Assembly: GCF_002873455.1 (NCBI RefSeq)
Contig: NZ_MCUN01000010.1
Coordinates: 1 to 64,000 of the forward strand
Direction: 5' to 3'
Source: Vibrio splendidus
GTDB lineage: Bacteria > Pseudomonadota > Gammaproteobacteria > Enterobacterales > Vibrionaceae
Length of the DNA: 64,000 bases
Of the stretch, positions 25,293 through 34,043 are shown piece by piece. The position numbers and the translations under genes are program-made. A model generated the notes under the pieces. The model searched no databases. It was not told the origin of the DNA and saw only the letters and a program-made list of their open reading frames with translations. Numbering within the stretch: position 1 is the first letter of the stretch; each line of letters starts with the position of its first letter.

Positions 25293-25649
25293 ATGAAAAT
25301 AAATGTTCAAACACATCATGTATCAATTAACGACGAGTCACGTGCAGACATCGAAGGTAAATTCGAGAAGATATCTAACCATTTCCCATCACTGATCAGC
25401 TGCGACATCATCATTACTAAAGAACACGGTCAACACCAGGTTGAAGTATTCACCAACTACGAAGGTGTAAGAGTAACAGCAAAATCTACAGACGATGTTA
25501 TGTACCCAGCAATCGCTGCAGCACTCAAAAAACTTGAAGCAGGTCTAAGTAACCGTAAGGGACAATTGAAATCCGATCTACACGAGAAGCCAACGAGCAC
25601 GAAGCCAGAGATTGCTTCGGACATCATCCAAGAGATGAAACTGGTATAA
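25293..25649 (+). CDS. Ribosome hibernation promoting factor (HPF/RaiA family)
   Basis: A 118-residue short-form HPF/RaiA protein. It binds the 30S decoding centre in stationary phase or stress and silences ribosomes. The fold is visible in MKINVQTHHVSINDESRADIEGKFEKISNHFPSLISCDIIITKE, then QHQVEVFTNYEGVRVTAKSTDDVMYPAIAAALKKLEAGLSNRKGQL. The C-terminal tail (HEKPTSTKPEIASDIIQEMKLV) is longer than in E. coli Hpf and nearer to RaiA, but I cannot say which subtype it is. GGAAAGG precedes the ATG. Confidence 0.9.
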   Translation: MKINVQTHHVSINDESRADIEGKFEKISNHFPSLISCDIIITKEHGQHQVEVFTNYEGVRVTAKSTDDVMYPAIAAALKKLEAGLSNRKGQLKSDLHEKPTSTKPEIASDIIQEMKLV

Positions 25650-25699
25650 CTCGACAAGTAGTTACAGCGCACTAACGAATAGAAGCGTACAAGAATTGC

Positions 25700-25727
25700 A
25701 AAGCCAGCACACGTTGCTGGCTTTTTC
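25700..25727 (+). terminator. Terminator after the hibernation factor gene
   Basis: AAAGCCAGCA and TGCTGGCTTT form a stem with a short CACGT loop, followed by TTC. Confidence 0.85.
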
Positions 25728-25757
25728 GATCTACACCTCAATCAATTTATCAACCTG

Positions 25758-25797
25758 TCTATTTGTCTATTTGTCTATTTGTCTATTTGTCTATTTA
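25758..25797. repeat. Tandem 8-bp repeat (four exact copies and one variant)
   Basis: TCTATTTG is repeated four times exactly and once as TCTATTTA. It lies in the gene-free stretch 25727-25970. No function is evident, and copy number is likely to vary between strains. Confidence 0.92.
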
Positions 25798-25970
25798 TCA
25801 CTTTGATTTGGCTTATCTCGGCTGTCTAACATCCCTTTTGCTTCCCATCTTAGAACCAAGCCCAACTCTATCTCGTTTTAACAGACTTATGTCACAGGCT
25901 GCTATAACAATGACTAGTCGTATTTGGTACAGTTATAAGCAGAAATTTAAACAATAAAGGAATGTTGATT

Positions 25971-26126
25971 ATGAAAAAAATCGCGCTAATTCTATTTCTA
26001 GCGACTCAACTGATGGCTTGTACAGAAGTAGGCAGTGAAGCTTGGTGTACAGATATGAAAGAAAAGCCGAAAGGCGACTGGACTGCCAATGAAGCTGGTG
26101 ATTTTGCTAAGCATTGTATTTTCTAA
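25971..26126 (+). CDS. DUF3012 small lipoprotein
   Basis: A 51-residue protein, short enough to be missed by most gene callers. It starts MKKIALILFLATQLMACTE, a signal peptide with lipobox (LMAC, Cys 17), then VGSEAWCTDMKEKPKGDWTANEAGDFAKHCIF with two further Cys. This agrees with the DUF3012 family of tiny lipoproteins in vibrios and relatives, of unknown function. A strong AAAGGA site lies 8 nt before the ATG. Confidence 0.85.
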   Translation: MKKIALILFLATQLMACTEVGSEAWCTDMKEKPKGDWTANEAGDFAKHCIF

Positions 26127-26235
26127 ACACTGCTAAGCGTTAATTAACAACACTTGATAACACTGAGTGAAAGACGTTTAACGACGAATTGAGCACTCCA
26201 CGCAACACAATGAACCCGAATAAGCGAGTTTGAGT

Positions 26236-27015
26236 ATGGGACACCAACTAGGTAATGACTGGAAGCACATCGAATGGGTATTAACCGACGTCGATGACAC
26301 GCTCACTTGGAAAGGCTCACTCCCTCCAGAAACCCTGATTGCGTTACAAAAGCTGAGAGACAGTGAAATCAAAGTGGTCGCAGTAACGGGAGCTTGTGCT
26401 GGTTGGTGTGATCATATTGCGCAGCTTTGGCCTGTCGATGCCGTGCTTGGAGAGAACGGCGCCTTCTTACTAGAGAAGCAAAATGGTGCATTACAACTCT
26501 CATCTGAAACACCACTAGAACAAGTGCGTCAGAACCAAGCCAAGCTAAAACAAGAAGTTGAAACGATCTTGTTGAATTACCCAGACCTATCTTTAACATT
26601 GGATCAAGCCTATCGCTTGTGTGAGGTCGCGATTGATATCGGCCAAAACCGTAAGCCTGTTGATCCTGAAACTGTTCAAGCGGTACTCGAAAGAATACAC
26701 GCTTTAGGCGCACACGCGACGGCAAGTTCGATTCATATCAACGCTTGGTACGGCGAGCACTCAAAGAAAAACGCCGTGCACCGTTTCCTGGCTGATAAAG
26801 GCTTATCGCTTGAGAAAATTCACAATCAGGCCTGCTATGTCGGCGATTCAATGAACGATCAACAGATGTTCGAATCACTACCACTCACCGTTGGCGTGGC
26901 AAACATTAAGCATTATTGGAATAAGTTAGATCATCATCCAAGTAAGGTGATGTCACAGCCGGGTGGCTATGGGTTTGCAGAATTTGTGGATGCGCTGCTG
27001 GCAGTTAAAAGCTAG
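26236..27015 (+). CDS. HAD-superfamily (type IIB) hydrolase
   Basis: A 259-residue HAD hydrolase. Motif I is WVLTDVDDTLTWKGSLP (nucleophile Asp and general acid Asp, about residues 16-20), motif II lies in VVAVTGA, and motif IV is CYVGDSMNDQQMFE. The cap domain between about residues 85 and 185 makes it type IIB, the Cof/sugar-phosphatase-like class. Substrates of such proteins are typically sugar phosphates; none can be named here. The ATG at 26236 is preferred over a TTG two codons earlier. No operon partner is evident. Confidence 0.87.
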   Translation: MGHQLGNDWKHIEWVLTDVDDTLTWKGSLPPETLIALQKLRDSEIKVVAVTGACAGWCDHIAQLWPVDAVLGENGAFLLEKQNGALQLSSETPLEQVRQNQAKLKQEVETILLNYPDLSLTLDQAYRLCEVAIDIGQNRKPVDPETVQAVLERIHALGAHATASSIHINAWYGEHSKKNAVHRFLADKGLSLEKIHNQACYVGDSMNDQQMFESLPLTVGVANIKHYWNKLDHHPSKVMSQPGGYGFAEFVDALLAVKS

Positions 27016-27078
27016 ACTCTTAAAAACGAGTCACACCCTTCTACTTCTAACAAGGTCTCAGGTCACTCAATAGACATA

Positions 27079-27121
27079 AAAAAACGACCACTAGGTAGAC
27101 CGAAGTACCTAGGGTCGTTTG
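27079..27121. terminator. Bidirectional terminator between HAD gene and phn operon
   Basis: AAACGACC-CTAGGTA pairs with TACCTAG-GGTCGTTT around a short loop, with A and T runs on the two sides. It serves the converging HAD and phnE genes. Confidence 0.85.
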
Positions 27122-27191
27122 AGCTTCAAAATGCTAGATAAGCTCTTAACTTTGACACATCACACAAAACACGCTGCATTGCACCATATGT

Positions 27192-27995
27192 TTATATAAG
27201 TTTGTTACGAATATGGATCACCACCGCTTCTGCAACGATAACCACTGCGAAGATACTCACTAATACCATCGAAACTTTTTGCCACTCAAAAAGGTTTTGC
27301 GCATCGTTTAGCACCACGCCAATACCACCAGCGCCCACTAACCCCAATACCGCAGATTCACGTACATTGATGTCCCAACGGAACAACACGATGGAGTAGA
27401 AAGCGGGCATCACTTGTGGCCAATACCCTTTAAGCAAGATACTCATCCAAGAAGCGCCGGTTGCGCGCAAAGCTTCGATAGGCCCCATGTTCACTTCAGC
27501 AATTGCTTCCGCTAACAGCTTCCCTACAAAGCCGATACTACGAATGGCAATTGCCATAATGCCTGCGAGAACACCGGGGCCAAACAGTGCGATGAACAGC
27601 AATGCCCAAACCAATGAGTTCACAGAACGTGAAGACACGAGAAAGAATTGAGCAATCCAGTTCAAGGCTTTATTCGGAGTGATATTTGGCGCGTTCAATA
27701 ACGCCAAAGGAATCGCAAATATCAAGGTAAACAAGGTACCTAACGTCGCAATGTGCAGTGTTTCAATCATCGCTGCGTGAATTGATTCAGGATAGAAAGC
27801 GTAGTCCACTGGCACCATACGCTCAAACATGTCAGCAAACTGCGCTGGCGCGTCGTATAGGAACTCAGGAATCACTTCAACTGTCTGCCAAGACCAAACA
27901 ATCGCACACACTAAGCTAAGGTAAACGGCAAATCGAGCCACGCGTTCGTTTGGTGTAAAGCGCTGCCACTCTTTATCGATAGATGCTGTTGTCAT
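27192..27995 (-). CDS. phnE: Phosphonate/organophosphate ABC transporter permease, second copy
   Basis: A 267-residue inner-membrane permease of the PhnE type, with about six helices. The EAA loop that contacts the ATPase is visible (LAEAIAEVNMGPIEALRATGASWMSIL, about residues 165-190), followed by GLVGAGGIGVVLNDAQNL, typical of PhnE. It is the last gene of the phnD-phnC-phnE-phnE unit and overlaps the stop of the preceding permease by one base. It probably pairs with that permease as a heterodimer. The substrate class is inferred from the neighbouring glycerophosphodiesterase and binding protein. Confidence 0.92.
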   Translation of the reverse strand: MTTASIDKEWQRFTPNERVARFAVYLSLVCAIVWSWQTVEVIPEFLYDAPAQFADMFERMVPVDYAFYPESIHAAMIETLHIATLGTLFTLIFAIPLALLNAPNITPNKALNWIAQFFLVSSRSVNSLVWALLFIALFGPGVLAGIMAIAIRSIGFVGKLLAEAIAEVNMGPIEALRATGASWMSILLKGYWPQVMPAFYSIVLFRWDINVRESAVLGLVGAGGIGVVLNDAQNLFEWQKVSMVLVSIFAVVIVAEAVVIHIRNKLI

Positions 27996-28819
27996 TAAAA
28001 GATTCTCCTAACAATGTTGGAAAGAAATTCACCCACAAGAATCAATGCGATAATGGTGATCAAAATAGCGGCGACGAAGTCGTAGTCAAAGCGTTGGAAT
28101 GCCGAGAATAACGTGCCACCTAGGCCACCCGCACCCACGATGCCAACCATGGTTGAGTTCCGTAAATTCGAATCCAACTGGTAGCTCGCAAAACCAATAA
28201 AACGAGTAAAGACTTGAGGCATTACCGCATACAAAATGACGCTGATAAAACTGGCACCGGTTGCTTTAATCGCTTCAACCGGTTTAAAAGAGATCTCTTC
28301 AATCGCTTCTGCAAAAAGCTTGGCAATAAAACCAATCGATGCGAAGACCAAGGTCAGGATCCCAGCAAGGGCACCAAAGCCCACCGCTTTCACAAATAGG
28401 ATTGCGATGATCACCGGATGAAAAGAGCGACACAGTGCGATGAAACAACGTATTGGTGTAGATACTATTGAAGGCATCATATTTCTCGCAGCTAACAAGC
28501 CCAGAAACAATGAAATAACGATGCCAAAGAAGCTTGAGATAATCGCAATCTGTAAACTTTCTGCTAACCCGCTCAGCAGTAAGCTAGTACGCGAAAAATC
28601 AGGCGGAAACATTCTTGATAGTAACCGCTCACTTTCACCAAAGCCGATGATCAAACGATCAAAGGTCAGCCCTAAAGTCGAGAAACTGTAAAACAGATAC
28701 GCAACTATCGCAGCTATTATTGCTCGGTTAGCCCACGAGGTTTTGAACGGGTTTTCATGCTTCGCTGGCGATTGGTTTGACGCTACGCTTGGCGATGAGC
28801 TTGGGTTTAATCCAGCCAT
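27995..28819 (-). CDS. phnE: Phosphonate/organophosphate ABC transporter permease, first copy
   Basis: A 274-residue PhnE-type permease. A hydrophilic N-terminal stretch of about 30 residues precedes six helices. The EAA loop reads [27 protein letters not shown], and the C-terminal [23 protein letters not shown] is the family signature. Its start overlaps the end of phnC by 13 bp and its stop overlaps the next permease by 1 bp, so all three are translationally coupled. Two non-identical permeases in tandem point to a heterodimeric channel. Confidence 0.92.
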   Translation of the reverse strand: MAGLNPSSSPSVASNQSPAKHENPFKTSWANRAIIAAIVAYLFYSFSTLGLTFDRLIIGFGESERLLSRMFPPDFSRTSLLLSGLAESLQIAIISSFFGIVISLFLGLLAARNMMPSIVSTPIRCFIALCRSFHPVIIAILFVKAVGFGALAGILTLVFASIGFIAKLFAEAIEEISFKPVEAIKATGASFISVILYAVMPQVFTRFIGFASYQLDSNLRNSTMVGIVGAGGLGGTLFSAFQRFDYDFVAAILITIIALILVGEFLSNIVRRIF

Positions 28820-29577
28820 GACTCACCCCCATAAATAATTTTTAGGTCTTCTTCTGAAATACCTTCAGGGCTGCCATCGTAATGCACCTTGCCATTACAC
28901 ATACCAATGATGCGCTTGGCATAACGCTTAGCTAAATTCACATCGTGGATATTCACCAACACGGGAATGTTTTTCTGTTCTGCGAATGTCTCCATCAACT
29001 CCATGATCTCAACCGCAGTTTTCGGGTCGAGTGATGAAGTCGGTTCATCCGCCAATAAGATATAGGGGTCTTGCATAACGGCACGAGCGATACCGACACG
29101 CTGTCTTTGGCCGCCCGATAAACTGTCGGCACGTTGGTTAGCAAAGTCTTGTAGGCCAACAAATTCAAGTAACTCGAACGCTTTGGCTAGGTCTTGTGCA
29201 GAGTAGTTGCGACGCCATGCATTCCAAGCGGTCATGTAACCCAAACGGCCACTCAACACGTTTTCGATAACCGTTAGACGTTCCACGAGATTATATTCTT
29301 GGAACACCATGCCGATGTGTCGACGCTGTTTACGTAGCGCTTGGCCTTTTAGTTGAGTCAGGTCTGCGCCATCAAATATGATCTCACCTTGGCTTGGATC
29401 GTTGAGTCGGTTGATACAGCGCAGAAGCGTACTTTTACCGGTACCAGATGGACCAATGATCGCGATGATACCTGGCTCATCGATATCAATATTAATGCCT
29501 TTAAGGATTGGCTTGCCTGCCACGTATTCGTGGAAAAGGTTGTTTATCTTTATTCCTTCATAGCTTGCTACGGCCAT
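28807..29577 (-). CDS. phnC: Phosphonate/organophosphate ABC transporter ATP-binding protein
   Basis: A 256-residue ABC ATPase. Walker A is [12 protein letters not shown] (about residue 36-47), the Q-loop lies in GMVFQEYNL, the signature is [14 protein letters not shown], Walker B is [13 protein letters not shown], and the H-loop is in [11 protein letters not shown]. The motif [11 protein letters not shown] and the [21 protein letters not shown] tail are characteristic of PhnC. It follows phnD after a 289-bp gap containing a hairpin and a repeat element. It energises uptake through the two PhnE permeases. Confidence 0.94.
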   Translation of the reverse strand: MAVASYEGIKINNLFHEYVAGKPILKGINIDIDEPGIIAIIGPSGTGKSTLLRCINRLNDPSQGEIIFDGADLTQLKGQALRKQRRHIGMVFQEYNLVERLTVIENVLSGRLGYMTAWNAWRRNYSAQDLAKAFELLEFVGLQDFANQRADSLSGGQRQRVGIARAVMQDPYILLADEPTSSLDPKTAVEIMELMETFAEQKNIPVLVNIHDVNLAKRYAKRIIGMCNGKVHYDGSPEGISEEDLKIIYGGESWLD

Positions 29578-29607
29578 ACTGCATTTCCTTGTGCGAATTT
29601 TAGAATG

Positions 29608-29636
29608 ATCTATGCCCTACCCGCGAGGGCATAGAT
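29608..29636 (-). other. 11-bp perfect hairpin between phnD and phnC
   Basis: ATCTATGCCCT and AGGGCATAGAT form a perfect stem with a 7-nt loop and no T run. It lies just upstream of phnC in the transcript. It resembles intercistronic stem-loops that protect the 3' end of the binding-protein mRNA, as between malE and malF. Confidence 0.7.
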
Positions 29637-29637
29637 A

Positions 29638-29805
29638 CTGATACCAATCGTAGTAAATAACTGCTCACCCTAGCTTGTTAAAAACCTCGATAACTTCGTT
29701 AGAATTTTTGATTGTAGAATAACTACTTATCGAAAAATTCTGCCTTGTTCTCAAGCTTTTTTTCTACGCTATGTTTGATCACTTACTTACTGTGATTGGT
29801 ATTAG
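29638..29805. mobile_element. MITE-like palindromic repeat element inside the phn operon
   Basis: About 168 bp bounded by imperfect inverted ends. CTGATACCAATCGTAGTAAA on the left corresponds to CTAATACCAATCACAGTAAG read inward from the right. The interior has no ORF and contains further complementary pieces (AGAATTTTTGATTG, GAAAAATTCTGCC). Short non-coding elements with ATACCAATC ends are, as I recall, dispersed in Vibrio genomes. Mobility is inferred; there is no second copy in this window. Confidence 0.6.
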
Positions 29806-29866
29806 TTAAGGTAAGTATTTAAAGAACTAAGTCTTTCTAAAACTTAGTCTTCTAATAGAAAAAGAG

Positions 29867-30907
29867 TTAGCCGTTGTTTGCTTGTTTTGCTAGCTCAGCT
29901 GCTTTTTTCTTTGCTCGTTTAGCCGCATCTTTTTCAGCCAGTTTCTTCAAACCAGTTTTGGTGTAAGCCGTACCTGTCGCATGAGCGATATCACGAATCA
30001 CATCCCATTCTTCTTTGTAGCTGATTGGCGAGAAACGGTCTGCACCTTTAAACGATGCGCTCATTTCTGGTGTAAAGCGGTAACTAAAGAAAGCCTCGTT
30101 GATCTTCTCAACTAGCTCTGGTTTTAGGTTGTAAGCATAGCCAAACGCAGACGTTGGGAAACGTGGGCTACGGTAGATGATCTTCAGTTCAGAATCGTCG
30201 ACACGACCTGCTGCGACCATGCGGTCATAAACGTCCGATGCCACAGGTGCTGCGTCATAATCTCCATTGAAGACGCCTAGAATCGATTGGTCATGCTTAC
30301 CTGAGTAAAGCACTTTGTAATCTTCATCTGGCACTAGGCCTTTCGCAGGGAATAACGCACGTGGAGCTAGGTTGCCAGAGTTGGAAGATGCAGAAGTGTG
30401 TGCAACCTTTTTGCCTTTCAGATCAGTCATTTTGTTAATGCCGCTGTCTTTACGCACAATCGTGATTAGGTTGTAGCCTTGGAAGCCAGACTCATCGCCT
30501 TTCACTGCGATTGGAACGTAACCCGCGAGGTTAACTGCGTAGCCTGTTGGGCCCGTAGAGAAACCTGCAACGTGCAATCGACCAGAACGCATCGCTTCTA
30601 CTTGCGCAGAATTCGAGTGCACCGTGTAGTAAATCACTCGCTTACCTGTAATTTTACTTAGGTGAGCTTGGAAGTCGGCGAACGCATCTTTGTATAGCGC
30701 TGGGTCTTCTACCGGAGTGTAAGTAAACACAAGCGTACTTGGGTCGTTCCACTCATCTGGATTCTTCGGTGAATCGGCGACCAAATCTTGGTTTTCATCA
30801 CAGTATCGATCGTCTAACACACCACGGCTAGAGCAGTCGCTTGCCATAGCCATTGAAGGAAGTAGTAATGAGCTAGCGATTAACAGTCCTTTAACACTGA
30901 TTTTCAT
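29867..30907 (-). CDS. phnD: Periplasmic phosphonate/organophosphate-binding protein
   Basis: A 346-residue periplasmic solute-binding protein with a signal peptide ending SMAMASD. It is of the PhnD family: LVFTYTPVEDPALYKDAFADF, AGFSTGPTGYAVN, KVAHTSASSNSGNLAPRALF, and GVFNGDYDAAPVASDVY. It has an unusual Lys/Ala-rich tail (EKDAAKRAKKKAAELAKQ). The ATG at 30907 is preferred over an upstream TTG. It is preceded by a sigma-54 promoter and two activator-like elements. PhnD relatives bind phosphonates, phosphite or phosphate esters. With a GDPD gene next door, a glycerophosphodiester or its phospho-alcohol may be the ligand, which is unproven. Confidence 0.9.
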   Translation of the reverse strand: MKISVKGLLIASSLLLPSMAMASDCSSRGVLDDRYCDENQDLVADSPKNPDEWNDPSTLVFTYTPVEDPALYKDAFADFQAHLSKITGKRVIYYTVHSNSAQVEAMRSGRLHVAGFSTGPTGYAVNLAGYVPIAVKGDESGFQGYNLITIVRKDSGINKMTDLKGKKVAHTSASSNSGNLAPRALFPAKGLVPDEDYKVLYSGKHDQSILGVFNGDYDAAPVASDVYDRMVAAGRVDDSELKIIYRSPRFPTSAFGYAYNLKPELVEKINEAFFSYRFTPEMSASFKGADRFSPISYKEEWDVIRDIAHATGTAYTKTGLKKLAEKDAAKRAKKKAAELAKQANNG

Positions 30908-30952
30908 ATTCAAACCTTACTTTTACTTATTGTTGAAAGTCATCTTCGCTAT

Positions 30953-30968
30953 TGCAGCCTTTGTGCCA
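30953..30968 (-). promoter_or_regulatory. Sigma-54 promoter of the phnD operon
   Basis: On the minus strand TGGCACAAAGGCTGCA has the -24 GG and -12 GC with exact RpoN spacing. The predicted start is near 30942, about 35 nt before the phnD ATG. Confidence 0.85.
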
Positions 30969-31027
30969 CCTTTTAATTCATTTAATTTCAACAACTTAAT
31001 TTAAAACCCAAATTGGCAAATTACTTT

Positions 31028-31077
31028 TGTGTCATTCTTGTCCAACTCACAAACCACCATTTGGGTCATTTATGTCC
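31028..31077 (-). promoter_or_regulatory. Two activator-like elements upstream of phnD
   Basis: Read on the plus strand, TGTGTCATTCTTGTCC (31028-31043) and TGGGTCATTTATGTCC (31062-31077) are copies of one motif set 34 bp apart. Their centres are about 93 and 125-127 bp upstream of the predicted transcription start. The second belongs to a 21-bp block (31056-31076) that recurs with 17 identities before the GDPD gene. They are candidate binding sites for the sigma-54 activator encoded at 32691-34043. Confidence 0.7.
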
Positions 31078-31096
31078 CGCTAATTTCGGTGGTAAA

Positions 31097-31117
31097 AAAG
31101 AGCCCGAAGGCTCTTTG
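31097..31117 (-). terminator. Terminator after the GDPD gene
   Basis: On the minus strand AAAGAGCC-TTC-GGCTCTTT is followed by a T run. Confidence 0.85.
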
Positions 31118-31168
31118 ATTCACTGCTTTTTCTCTTGTTATTCTTTGGCTACGCGCTCTCTGAATCGC

Positions 31169-32389
31169 CTAAGCGTCGCTGTCCATACAGTTAGCGTAAT
31201 ACGTTACCGTTGCAGGCCAATCGCTGAATACGCCCATAACACCAACATCTTGCGCCAGTACATCAAGCATTTTCATCATATCGCCATCATTATTAATGCC
31301 GTCTGTCACGCTCTTGTAATACCAACCACCGCCTTGCGCTAGCGGGCCAGAACGTTCCAGTGTCCATGCGATAATGTCGAGGTCTACATCCTTAGCCAGT
31401 TTCGCGTAGTTAGACGCCACCAACTCGTTGTTCTTATCAAGCTCAACTAAAGCAAACAGAGGTGGTGCGATGATATTCACGCCCGCATCGTGTAGCTCTT
31501 TCATATTTTCAACAGACGCGACAAAGTCCGCTTGCTCATAAACACGGTCATCAAGGTAAACGGCTTGTTTACCGAACTTCGGTGTTTCATTGATCCAATA
31601 CTTCACATCATCCAGGTTGAATGACTGTAGATAAGTCTCAGAAGGCTTGAAACCCGCCTCTTTCAGTTCATCCACCAGCTTCTGCGCGTACATCTCTTGG
31701 CTAAAGCCATTGAAAGGCATATCTACCGCTGCTGATTTCAATTCAGGAGTGACCTTCACGCCGTGCTCTTTAAACAGTGCTGCACTTTCTGCGTGTGTCA
31801 TCAATGTCCCACTTTGGCTGTAAAGATCGGTTCTCCAACCAGGCGTGCCATTCATGTACTCTTCAACCGTGGTGGCTTTTGGGTTCGCACCATCCATTTT
31901 CCCTTTGAGCGTCTTAAACTCAGCCAACGTGAAATCAGAAGTACGGCACTCAACCTGAGCATCTTCGCCTGTCGCTGGATTAGCTGGTGTAAATGGGGTT
32001 GAGCACTTCTCAGCAAGATCTGGGTGTGCTAATACATCGGTCGTCGTGTGCAGATCACTTTGCGAGTGACGGCATACCAACGCCTTATCTTTGGTGAAGG
32101 TCACATCACACTCGACAACGCCAGCGCCCATTTGAATCGCCGCTAAATAAGATTCCTTAGTGTGCTCAGGAAACTGCATCGCAGCTCCGCGATGCCCAAT
32201 AGAAAAATCACTACGATGAAAAGGTCCTTCGCTGCAACTCAACAGCTTATTTTTCAAAGGGCTCTCATCCATATTGTTGACTAAAAAGAGGGGACGAGGT
32301 CCTAAGTTTGCTGGTTCTGCAGCGGCCCATGCCGTTATTGAACTCATGCCTAATATCAGAGCAATCGAACCTTTCAGTATTTGCTTCAT
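31169..32389 (-). CDS. Periplasmic glycerophosphodiester phosphodiesterase
   Basis: A 406-residue secreted GDPD-family enzyme that hydrolyses glycerophosphodiesters to an alcohol and glycerol 3-phosphate. The signal peptide is [23 protein letters not shown]. The catalytic core starts at [18 protein letters not shown] (HRG and PEHT), then [19 protein letters not shown] (metal Glu/Asp, second His), and KVTPELKS and [11 protein letters not shown] complete the barrel. It is longer than E. coli GlpQ. The ATG at 32389 has AAGGAG 7 nt upstream. It has its own sigma-54 promoter and the same upstream element as phnD, so the enzyme and the transporter are probably co-regulated. Confidence 0.9.
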   Translation of the reverse strand: MKQILKGSIALILGMSSITAWAAAEPANLGPRPLFLVNNMDESPLKNKLLSCSEGPFHRSDFSIGHRGAAMQFPEHTKESYLAAIQMGAGVVECDVTFTKDKALVCRHSQSDLHTTTDVLAHPDLAEKCSTPFTPANPATGEDAQVECRTSDFTLAEFKTLKGKMDGANPKATTVEEYMNGTPGWRTDLYSQSGTLMTHAESAALFKEHGVKVTPELKSAAVDMPFNGFSQEMYAQKLVDELKEAGFKPSETYLQSFNLDDVKYWINETPKFGKQAVYLDDRVYEQADFVASVENMKELHDAGVNIIAPPLFALVELDKNNELVASNYAKLAKDVDLDIIAWTLERSGPLAQGGGWYYKSVTDGINNDGDMMKMLDVLAQDVGVMGVFSDWPATVTYYANCMDSDA

Positions 32390-32540
32390 GTTTGTATCTC
32401 CTTGCAACAAGCAATTATTTTTCTAATGTCCTTTATTCGATCATTCAATGTTGGATAGTTGTCATATATAGATAGCTGTCATATATTTTTTGACTCAACA
32501 CCGAATAACCTCATGTGGGCTGACGCCACAATGTAGGGAT

Positions 32541-32556
32541 TGCACGCTTTGTGCCA
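32541..32556 (-). promoter_or_regulatory. Sigma-54 promoter of the GDPD gene
   Basis: On the minus strand TGGCACAAAGCGTGCA has exact RpoN spacing and shares TGGCACAAAG with the phnD promoter. The predicted start is near 32530, giving a leader of about 140 nt. Confidence 0.85.
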
Positions 32557-32611
32557 GATGTTAAAGCTCTTTTATTACAACCACTTGAAACAGTTAGCCA
32601 TTCGACTAAAA

Positions 32612-32633
32612 ACCAAATGGGTCATTGTTGTCT
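32612..32633 (-). promoter_or_regulatory. Activator-like element upstream of the GDPD gene
   Basis: ACCAAATGGGTCATTGTTGT and the next two bases match ACCATTTGGGTCATTTATGT (31056 on) at 17 of 21 positions. Its centre lies about 92 bp before the predicted start, the same distance as the nearer phnD site. Confidence 0.7.
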
Positions 32634-32690
32634 TGTGCTTTTTCTTTTGGTTTTGCTTTTGGGTTTCCATTTAACAAACACCTGAACGAA

Positions 32691-34043
32691 TTAAGCTTTG
32701 AAACTCTCTTTATCCAATTGGTGTTTCTTCATTTTTCGATAAAGGGTTTTACGCGGTAAATTCAGCTTACTTGATACCTCGTTAATGTTGCCTGCGCTTT
32801 CTATTAGCGCTTCAGTCAATACATTCCTTTCGTACTGCTCCATCTGCTTTTCAAAGGCGAAATCTTCTCCGGACGCTTCACAAATCGGCGATTGAAGATC
32901 GAAGCCATCACCGACGATACCCAACACAAATCGATCAGCGACATTACGCAGTTCACGAACGTTACCTGGCCATTCATGCCGACATAGCTGCTGTATCTGC
33001 TCAGGGTAAATCGTTGATGGGCGCGTCTTATATTTGTGGCTCGCTTGAATCACAAAATGGCGAAACAGCACCTGAATGTCTTCTTTTCGTTGGCGCAGTG
33101 CCGGAAGGTTTAAGCTCGCAATGTTCAAGCGATAAAAGAGATCAGCTCTGAATTCCCCAGACTCACTCAAGCTCACAAGATCGGCTTTGCTGGCTGCGAC
33201 CACGACGATGTCGACAGGGATCAATTCATTGCCGCCAACGCGTTCTATCATTCGCTCTTGAATCACACGCAGCAGTTTTATTTGCACCGCAATCGGCATA
33301 CTTTCTATTTCATCGAGAAACAGAGTACCGCCATTGGCTTGTTCTATTTTGCCAATGCGTTTCTTGTTCGCGCTGGTAAACGAGCCCGCTTCATGACCAA
33401 ACAACTCACTTTCGATAATGCTTTCAGTCATGCCGCCACAGTTGATCGCGACAAAGGGCTTCGCCTTACGACGGCTAAATTGATGCAACGCGCGAGCAAT
33501 CACCTCTTTGCCTGTTCCTGTTTCGCCGTTGATGATGGTATCAACACCAGTATGAGACAGTGCGAGTACTTGCTTACGTATCGTATCCATCGCTTTTGAT
33601 TGGCCAATAATCACAGATTCAATCGGTAGATCCTCTTGTTCATCGCCACGCGAGGTTGACGGGCAATTGTGTTGACATTGGGTAATCGCCAAATCAAGCT
33701 TTTCCACCAGCTCACTCGAATTAAGCGGTTTTTCCAAGAAATCAAAAGCGCCCAACTTCATCGCTTCGATCGCCATTGGAATATCGCCATGACCACTCAT
33801 CAACAAAACGGGCACATTCGGGGCACGGTGTTGAATTGAGCTCAACAACGTCAAACCGTCCACTTTCGGCATGCGTACGTCACACAACACAACCGACTGA
33901 CTGTTCGCTTTGAGCGACTTCAAGCCAAGGTTGGGATCAGTAAAGGTGGTGACGCTAAACCCTTCTAGCTCTAACATTTCGCTCACGGCTTCGACGACAT
34001 CAATTTCATCGTCAATAAGAACTATGTGTTTTTCTGGAATCAT
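32691..34043 (-). CDS. Sigma-54-dependent response regulator (PgtA/DctD-like)
   Basis: A 450-residue NtrC-family activator. The receiver domain (residues 1-125) has the acidic pocket IDDE, the phospho-acceptor Asp in VVLCDVRMP, and Lys in FLEKPL. The AAA+ domain has Walker A INGETGTGKEV and Walker B GGTLFLDEIE. The Fis-type HTH closes the protein (GNINEVSSKLNLPRKTLYRKMKKHQ). The sigma-54 contact loop reads GSFTSA instead of the usual GAFTGA. Its start overlaps the kinase stop by 4 bp (ATGA). It presumably activates the phnD and GDPD promoters. Confidence 0.92.
   Translation of the reverse strand: MIPEKHIVLIDDEIDVVEAVSEMLELEGFSVTTFTDPNLGLKSLKANSQSVVLCDVRMPKVDGLTLLSSIQHRAPNVPVLLMSGHGDIPMAIEAMKLGAFDFLEKPLNSSELVEKLDLAITQCQHNCPSTSRGDEQEDLPIESVIIGQSKAMDTIRKQVLALSHTGVDTIINGETGTGKEVIARALHQFSRRKAKPFVAINCGGMTESIIESELFGHEAGSFTSANKKRIGKIEQANGGTLFLDEIESMPIAVQIKLLRVIQERMIERVGGNELIPVDIVVVAASKADLVSLSESGEFRADLFYRLNIASLNLPALRQRKEDIQVLFRHFVIQASHKYKTRPSTIYPEQIQQLCRHEWPGNVRELRNVADRFVLGIVGDGFDLQSPICEASGEDFAFEKQMEQYERNVLTEALIESAGNINEVSSKLNLPRKTLYRKMKKHQLDKESFKA

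Noticed and set aside
26178..26372. 64-residue minus-strand ORF opposite the HAD gene start
   Set aside because: Antisense shadow without features.
31013..31342. 109-residue plus-strand ORF over the phnD/GDPD gap
   Set aside because: It crosses the activator elements and the GDPD terminator and runs into the GDPD gene; antisense noise.
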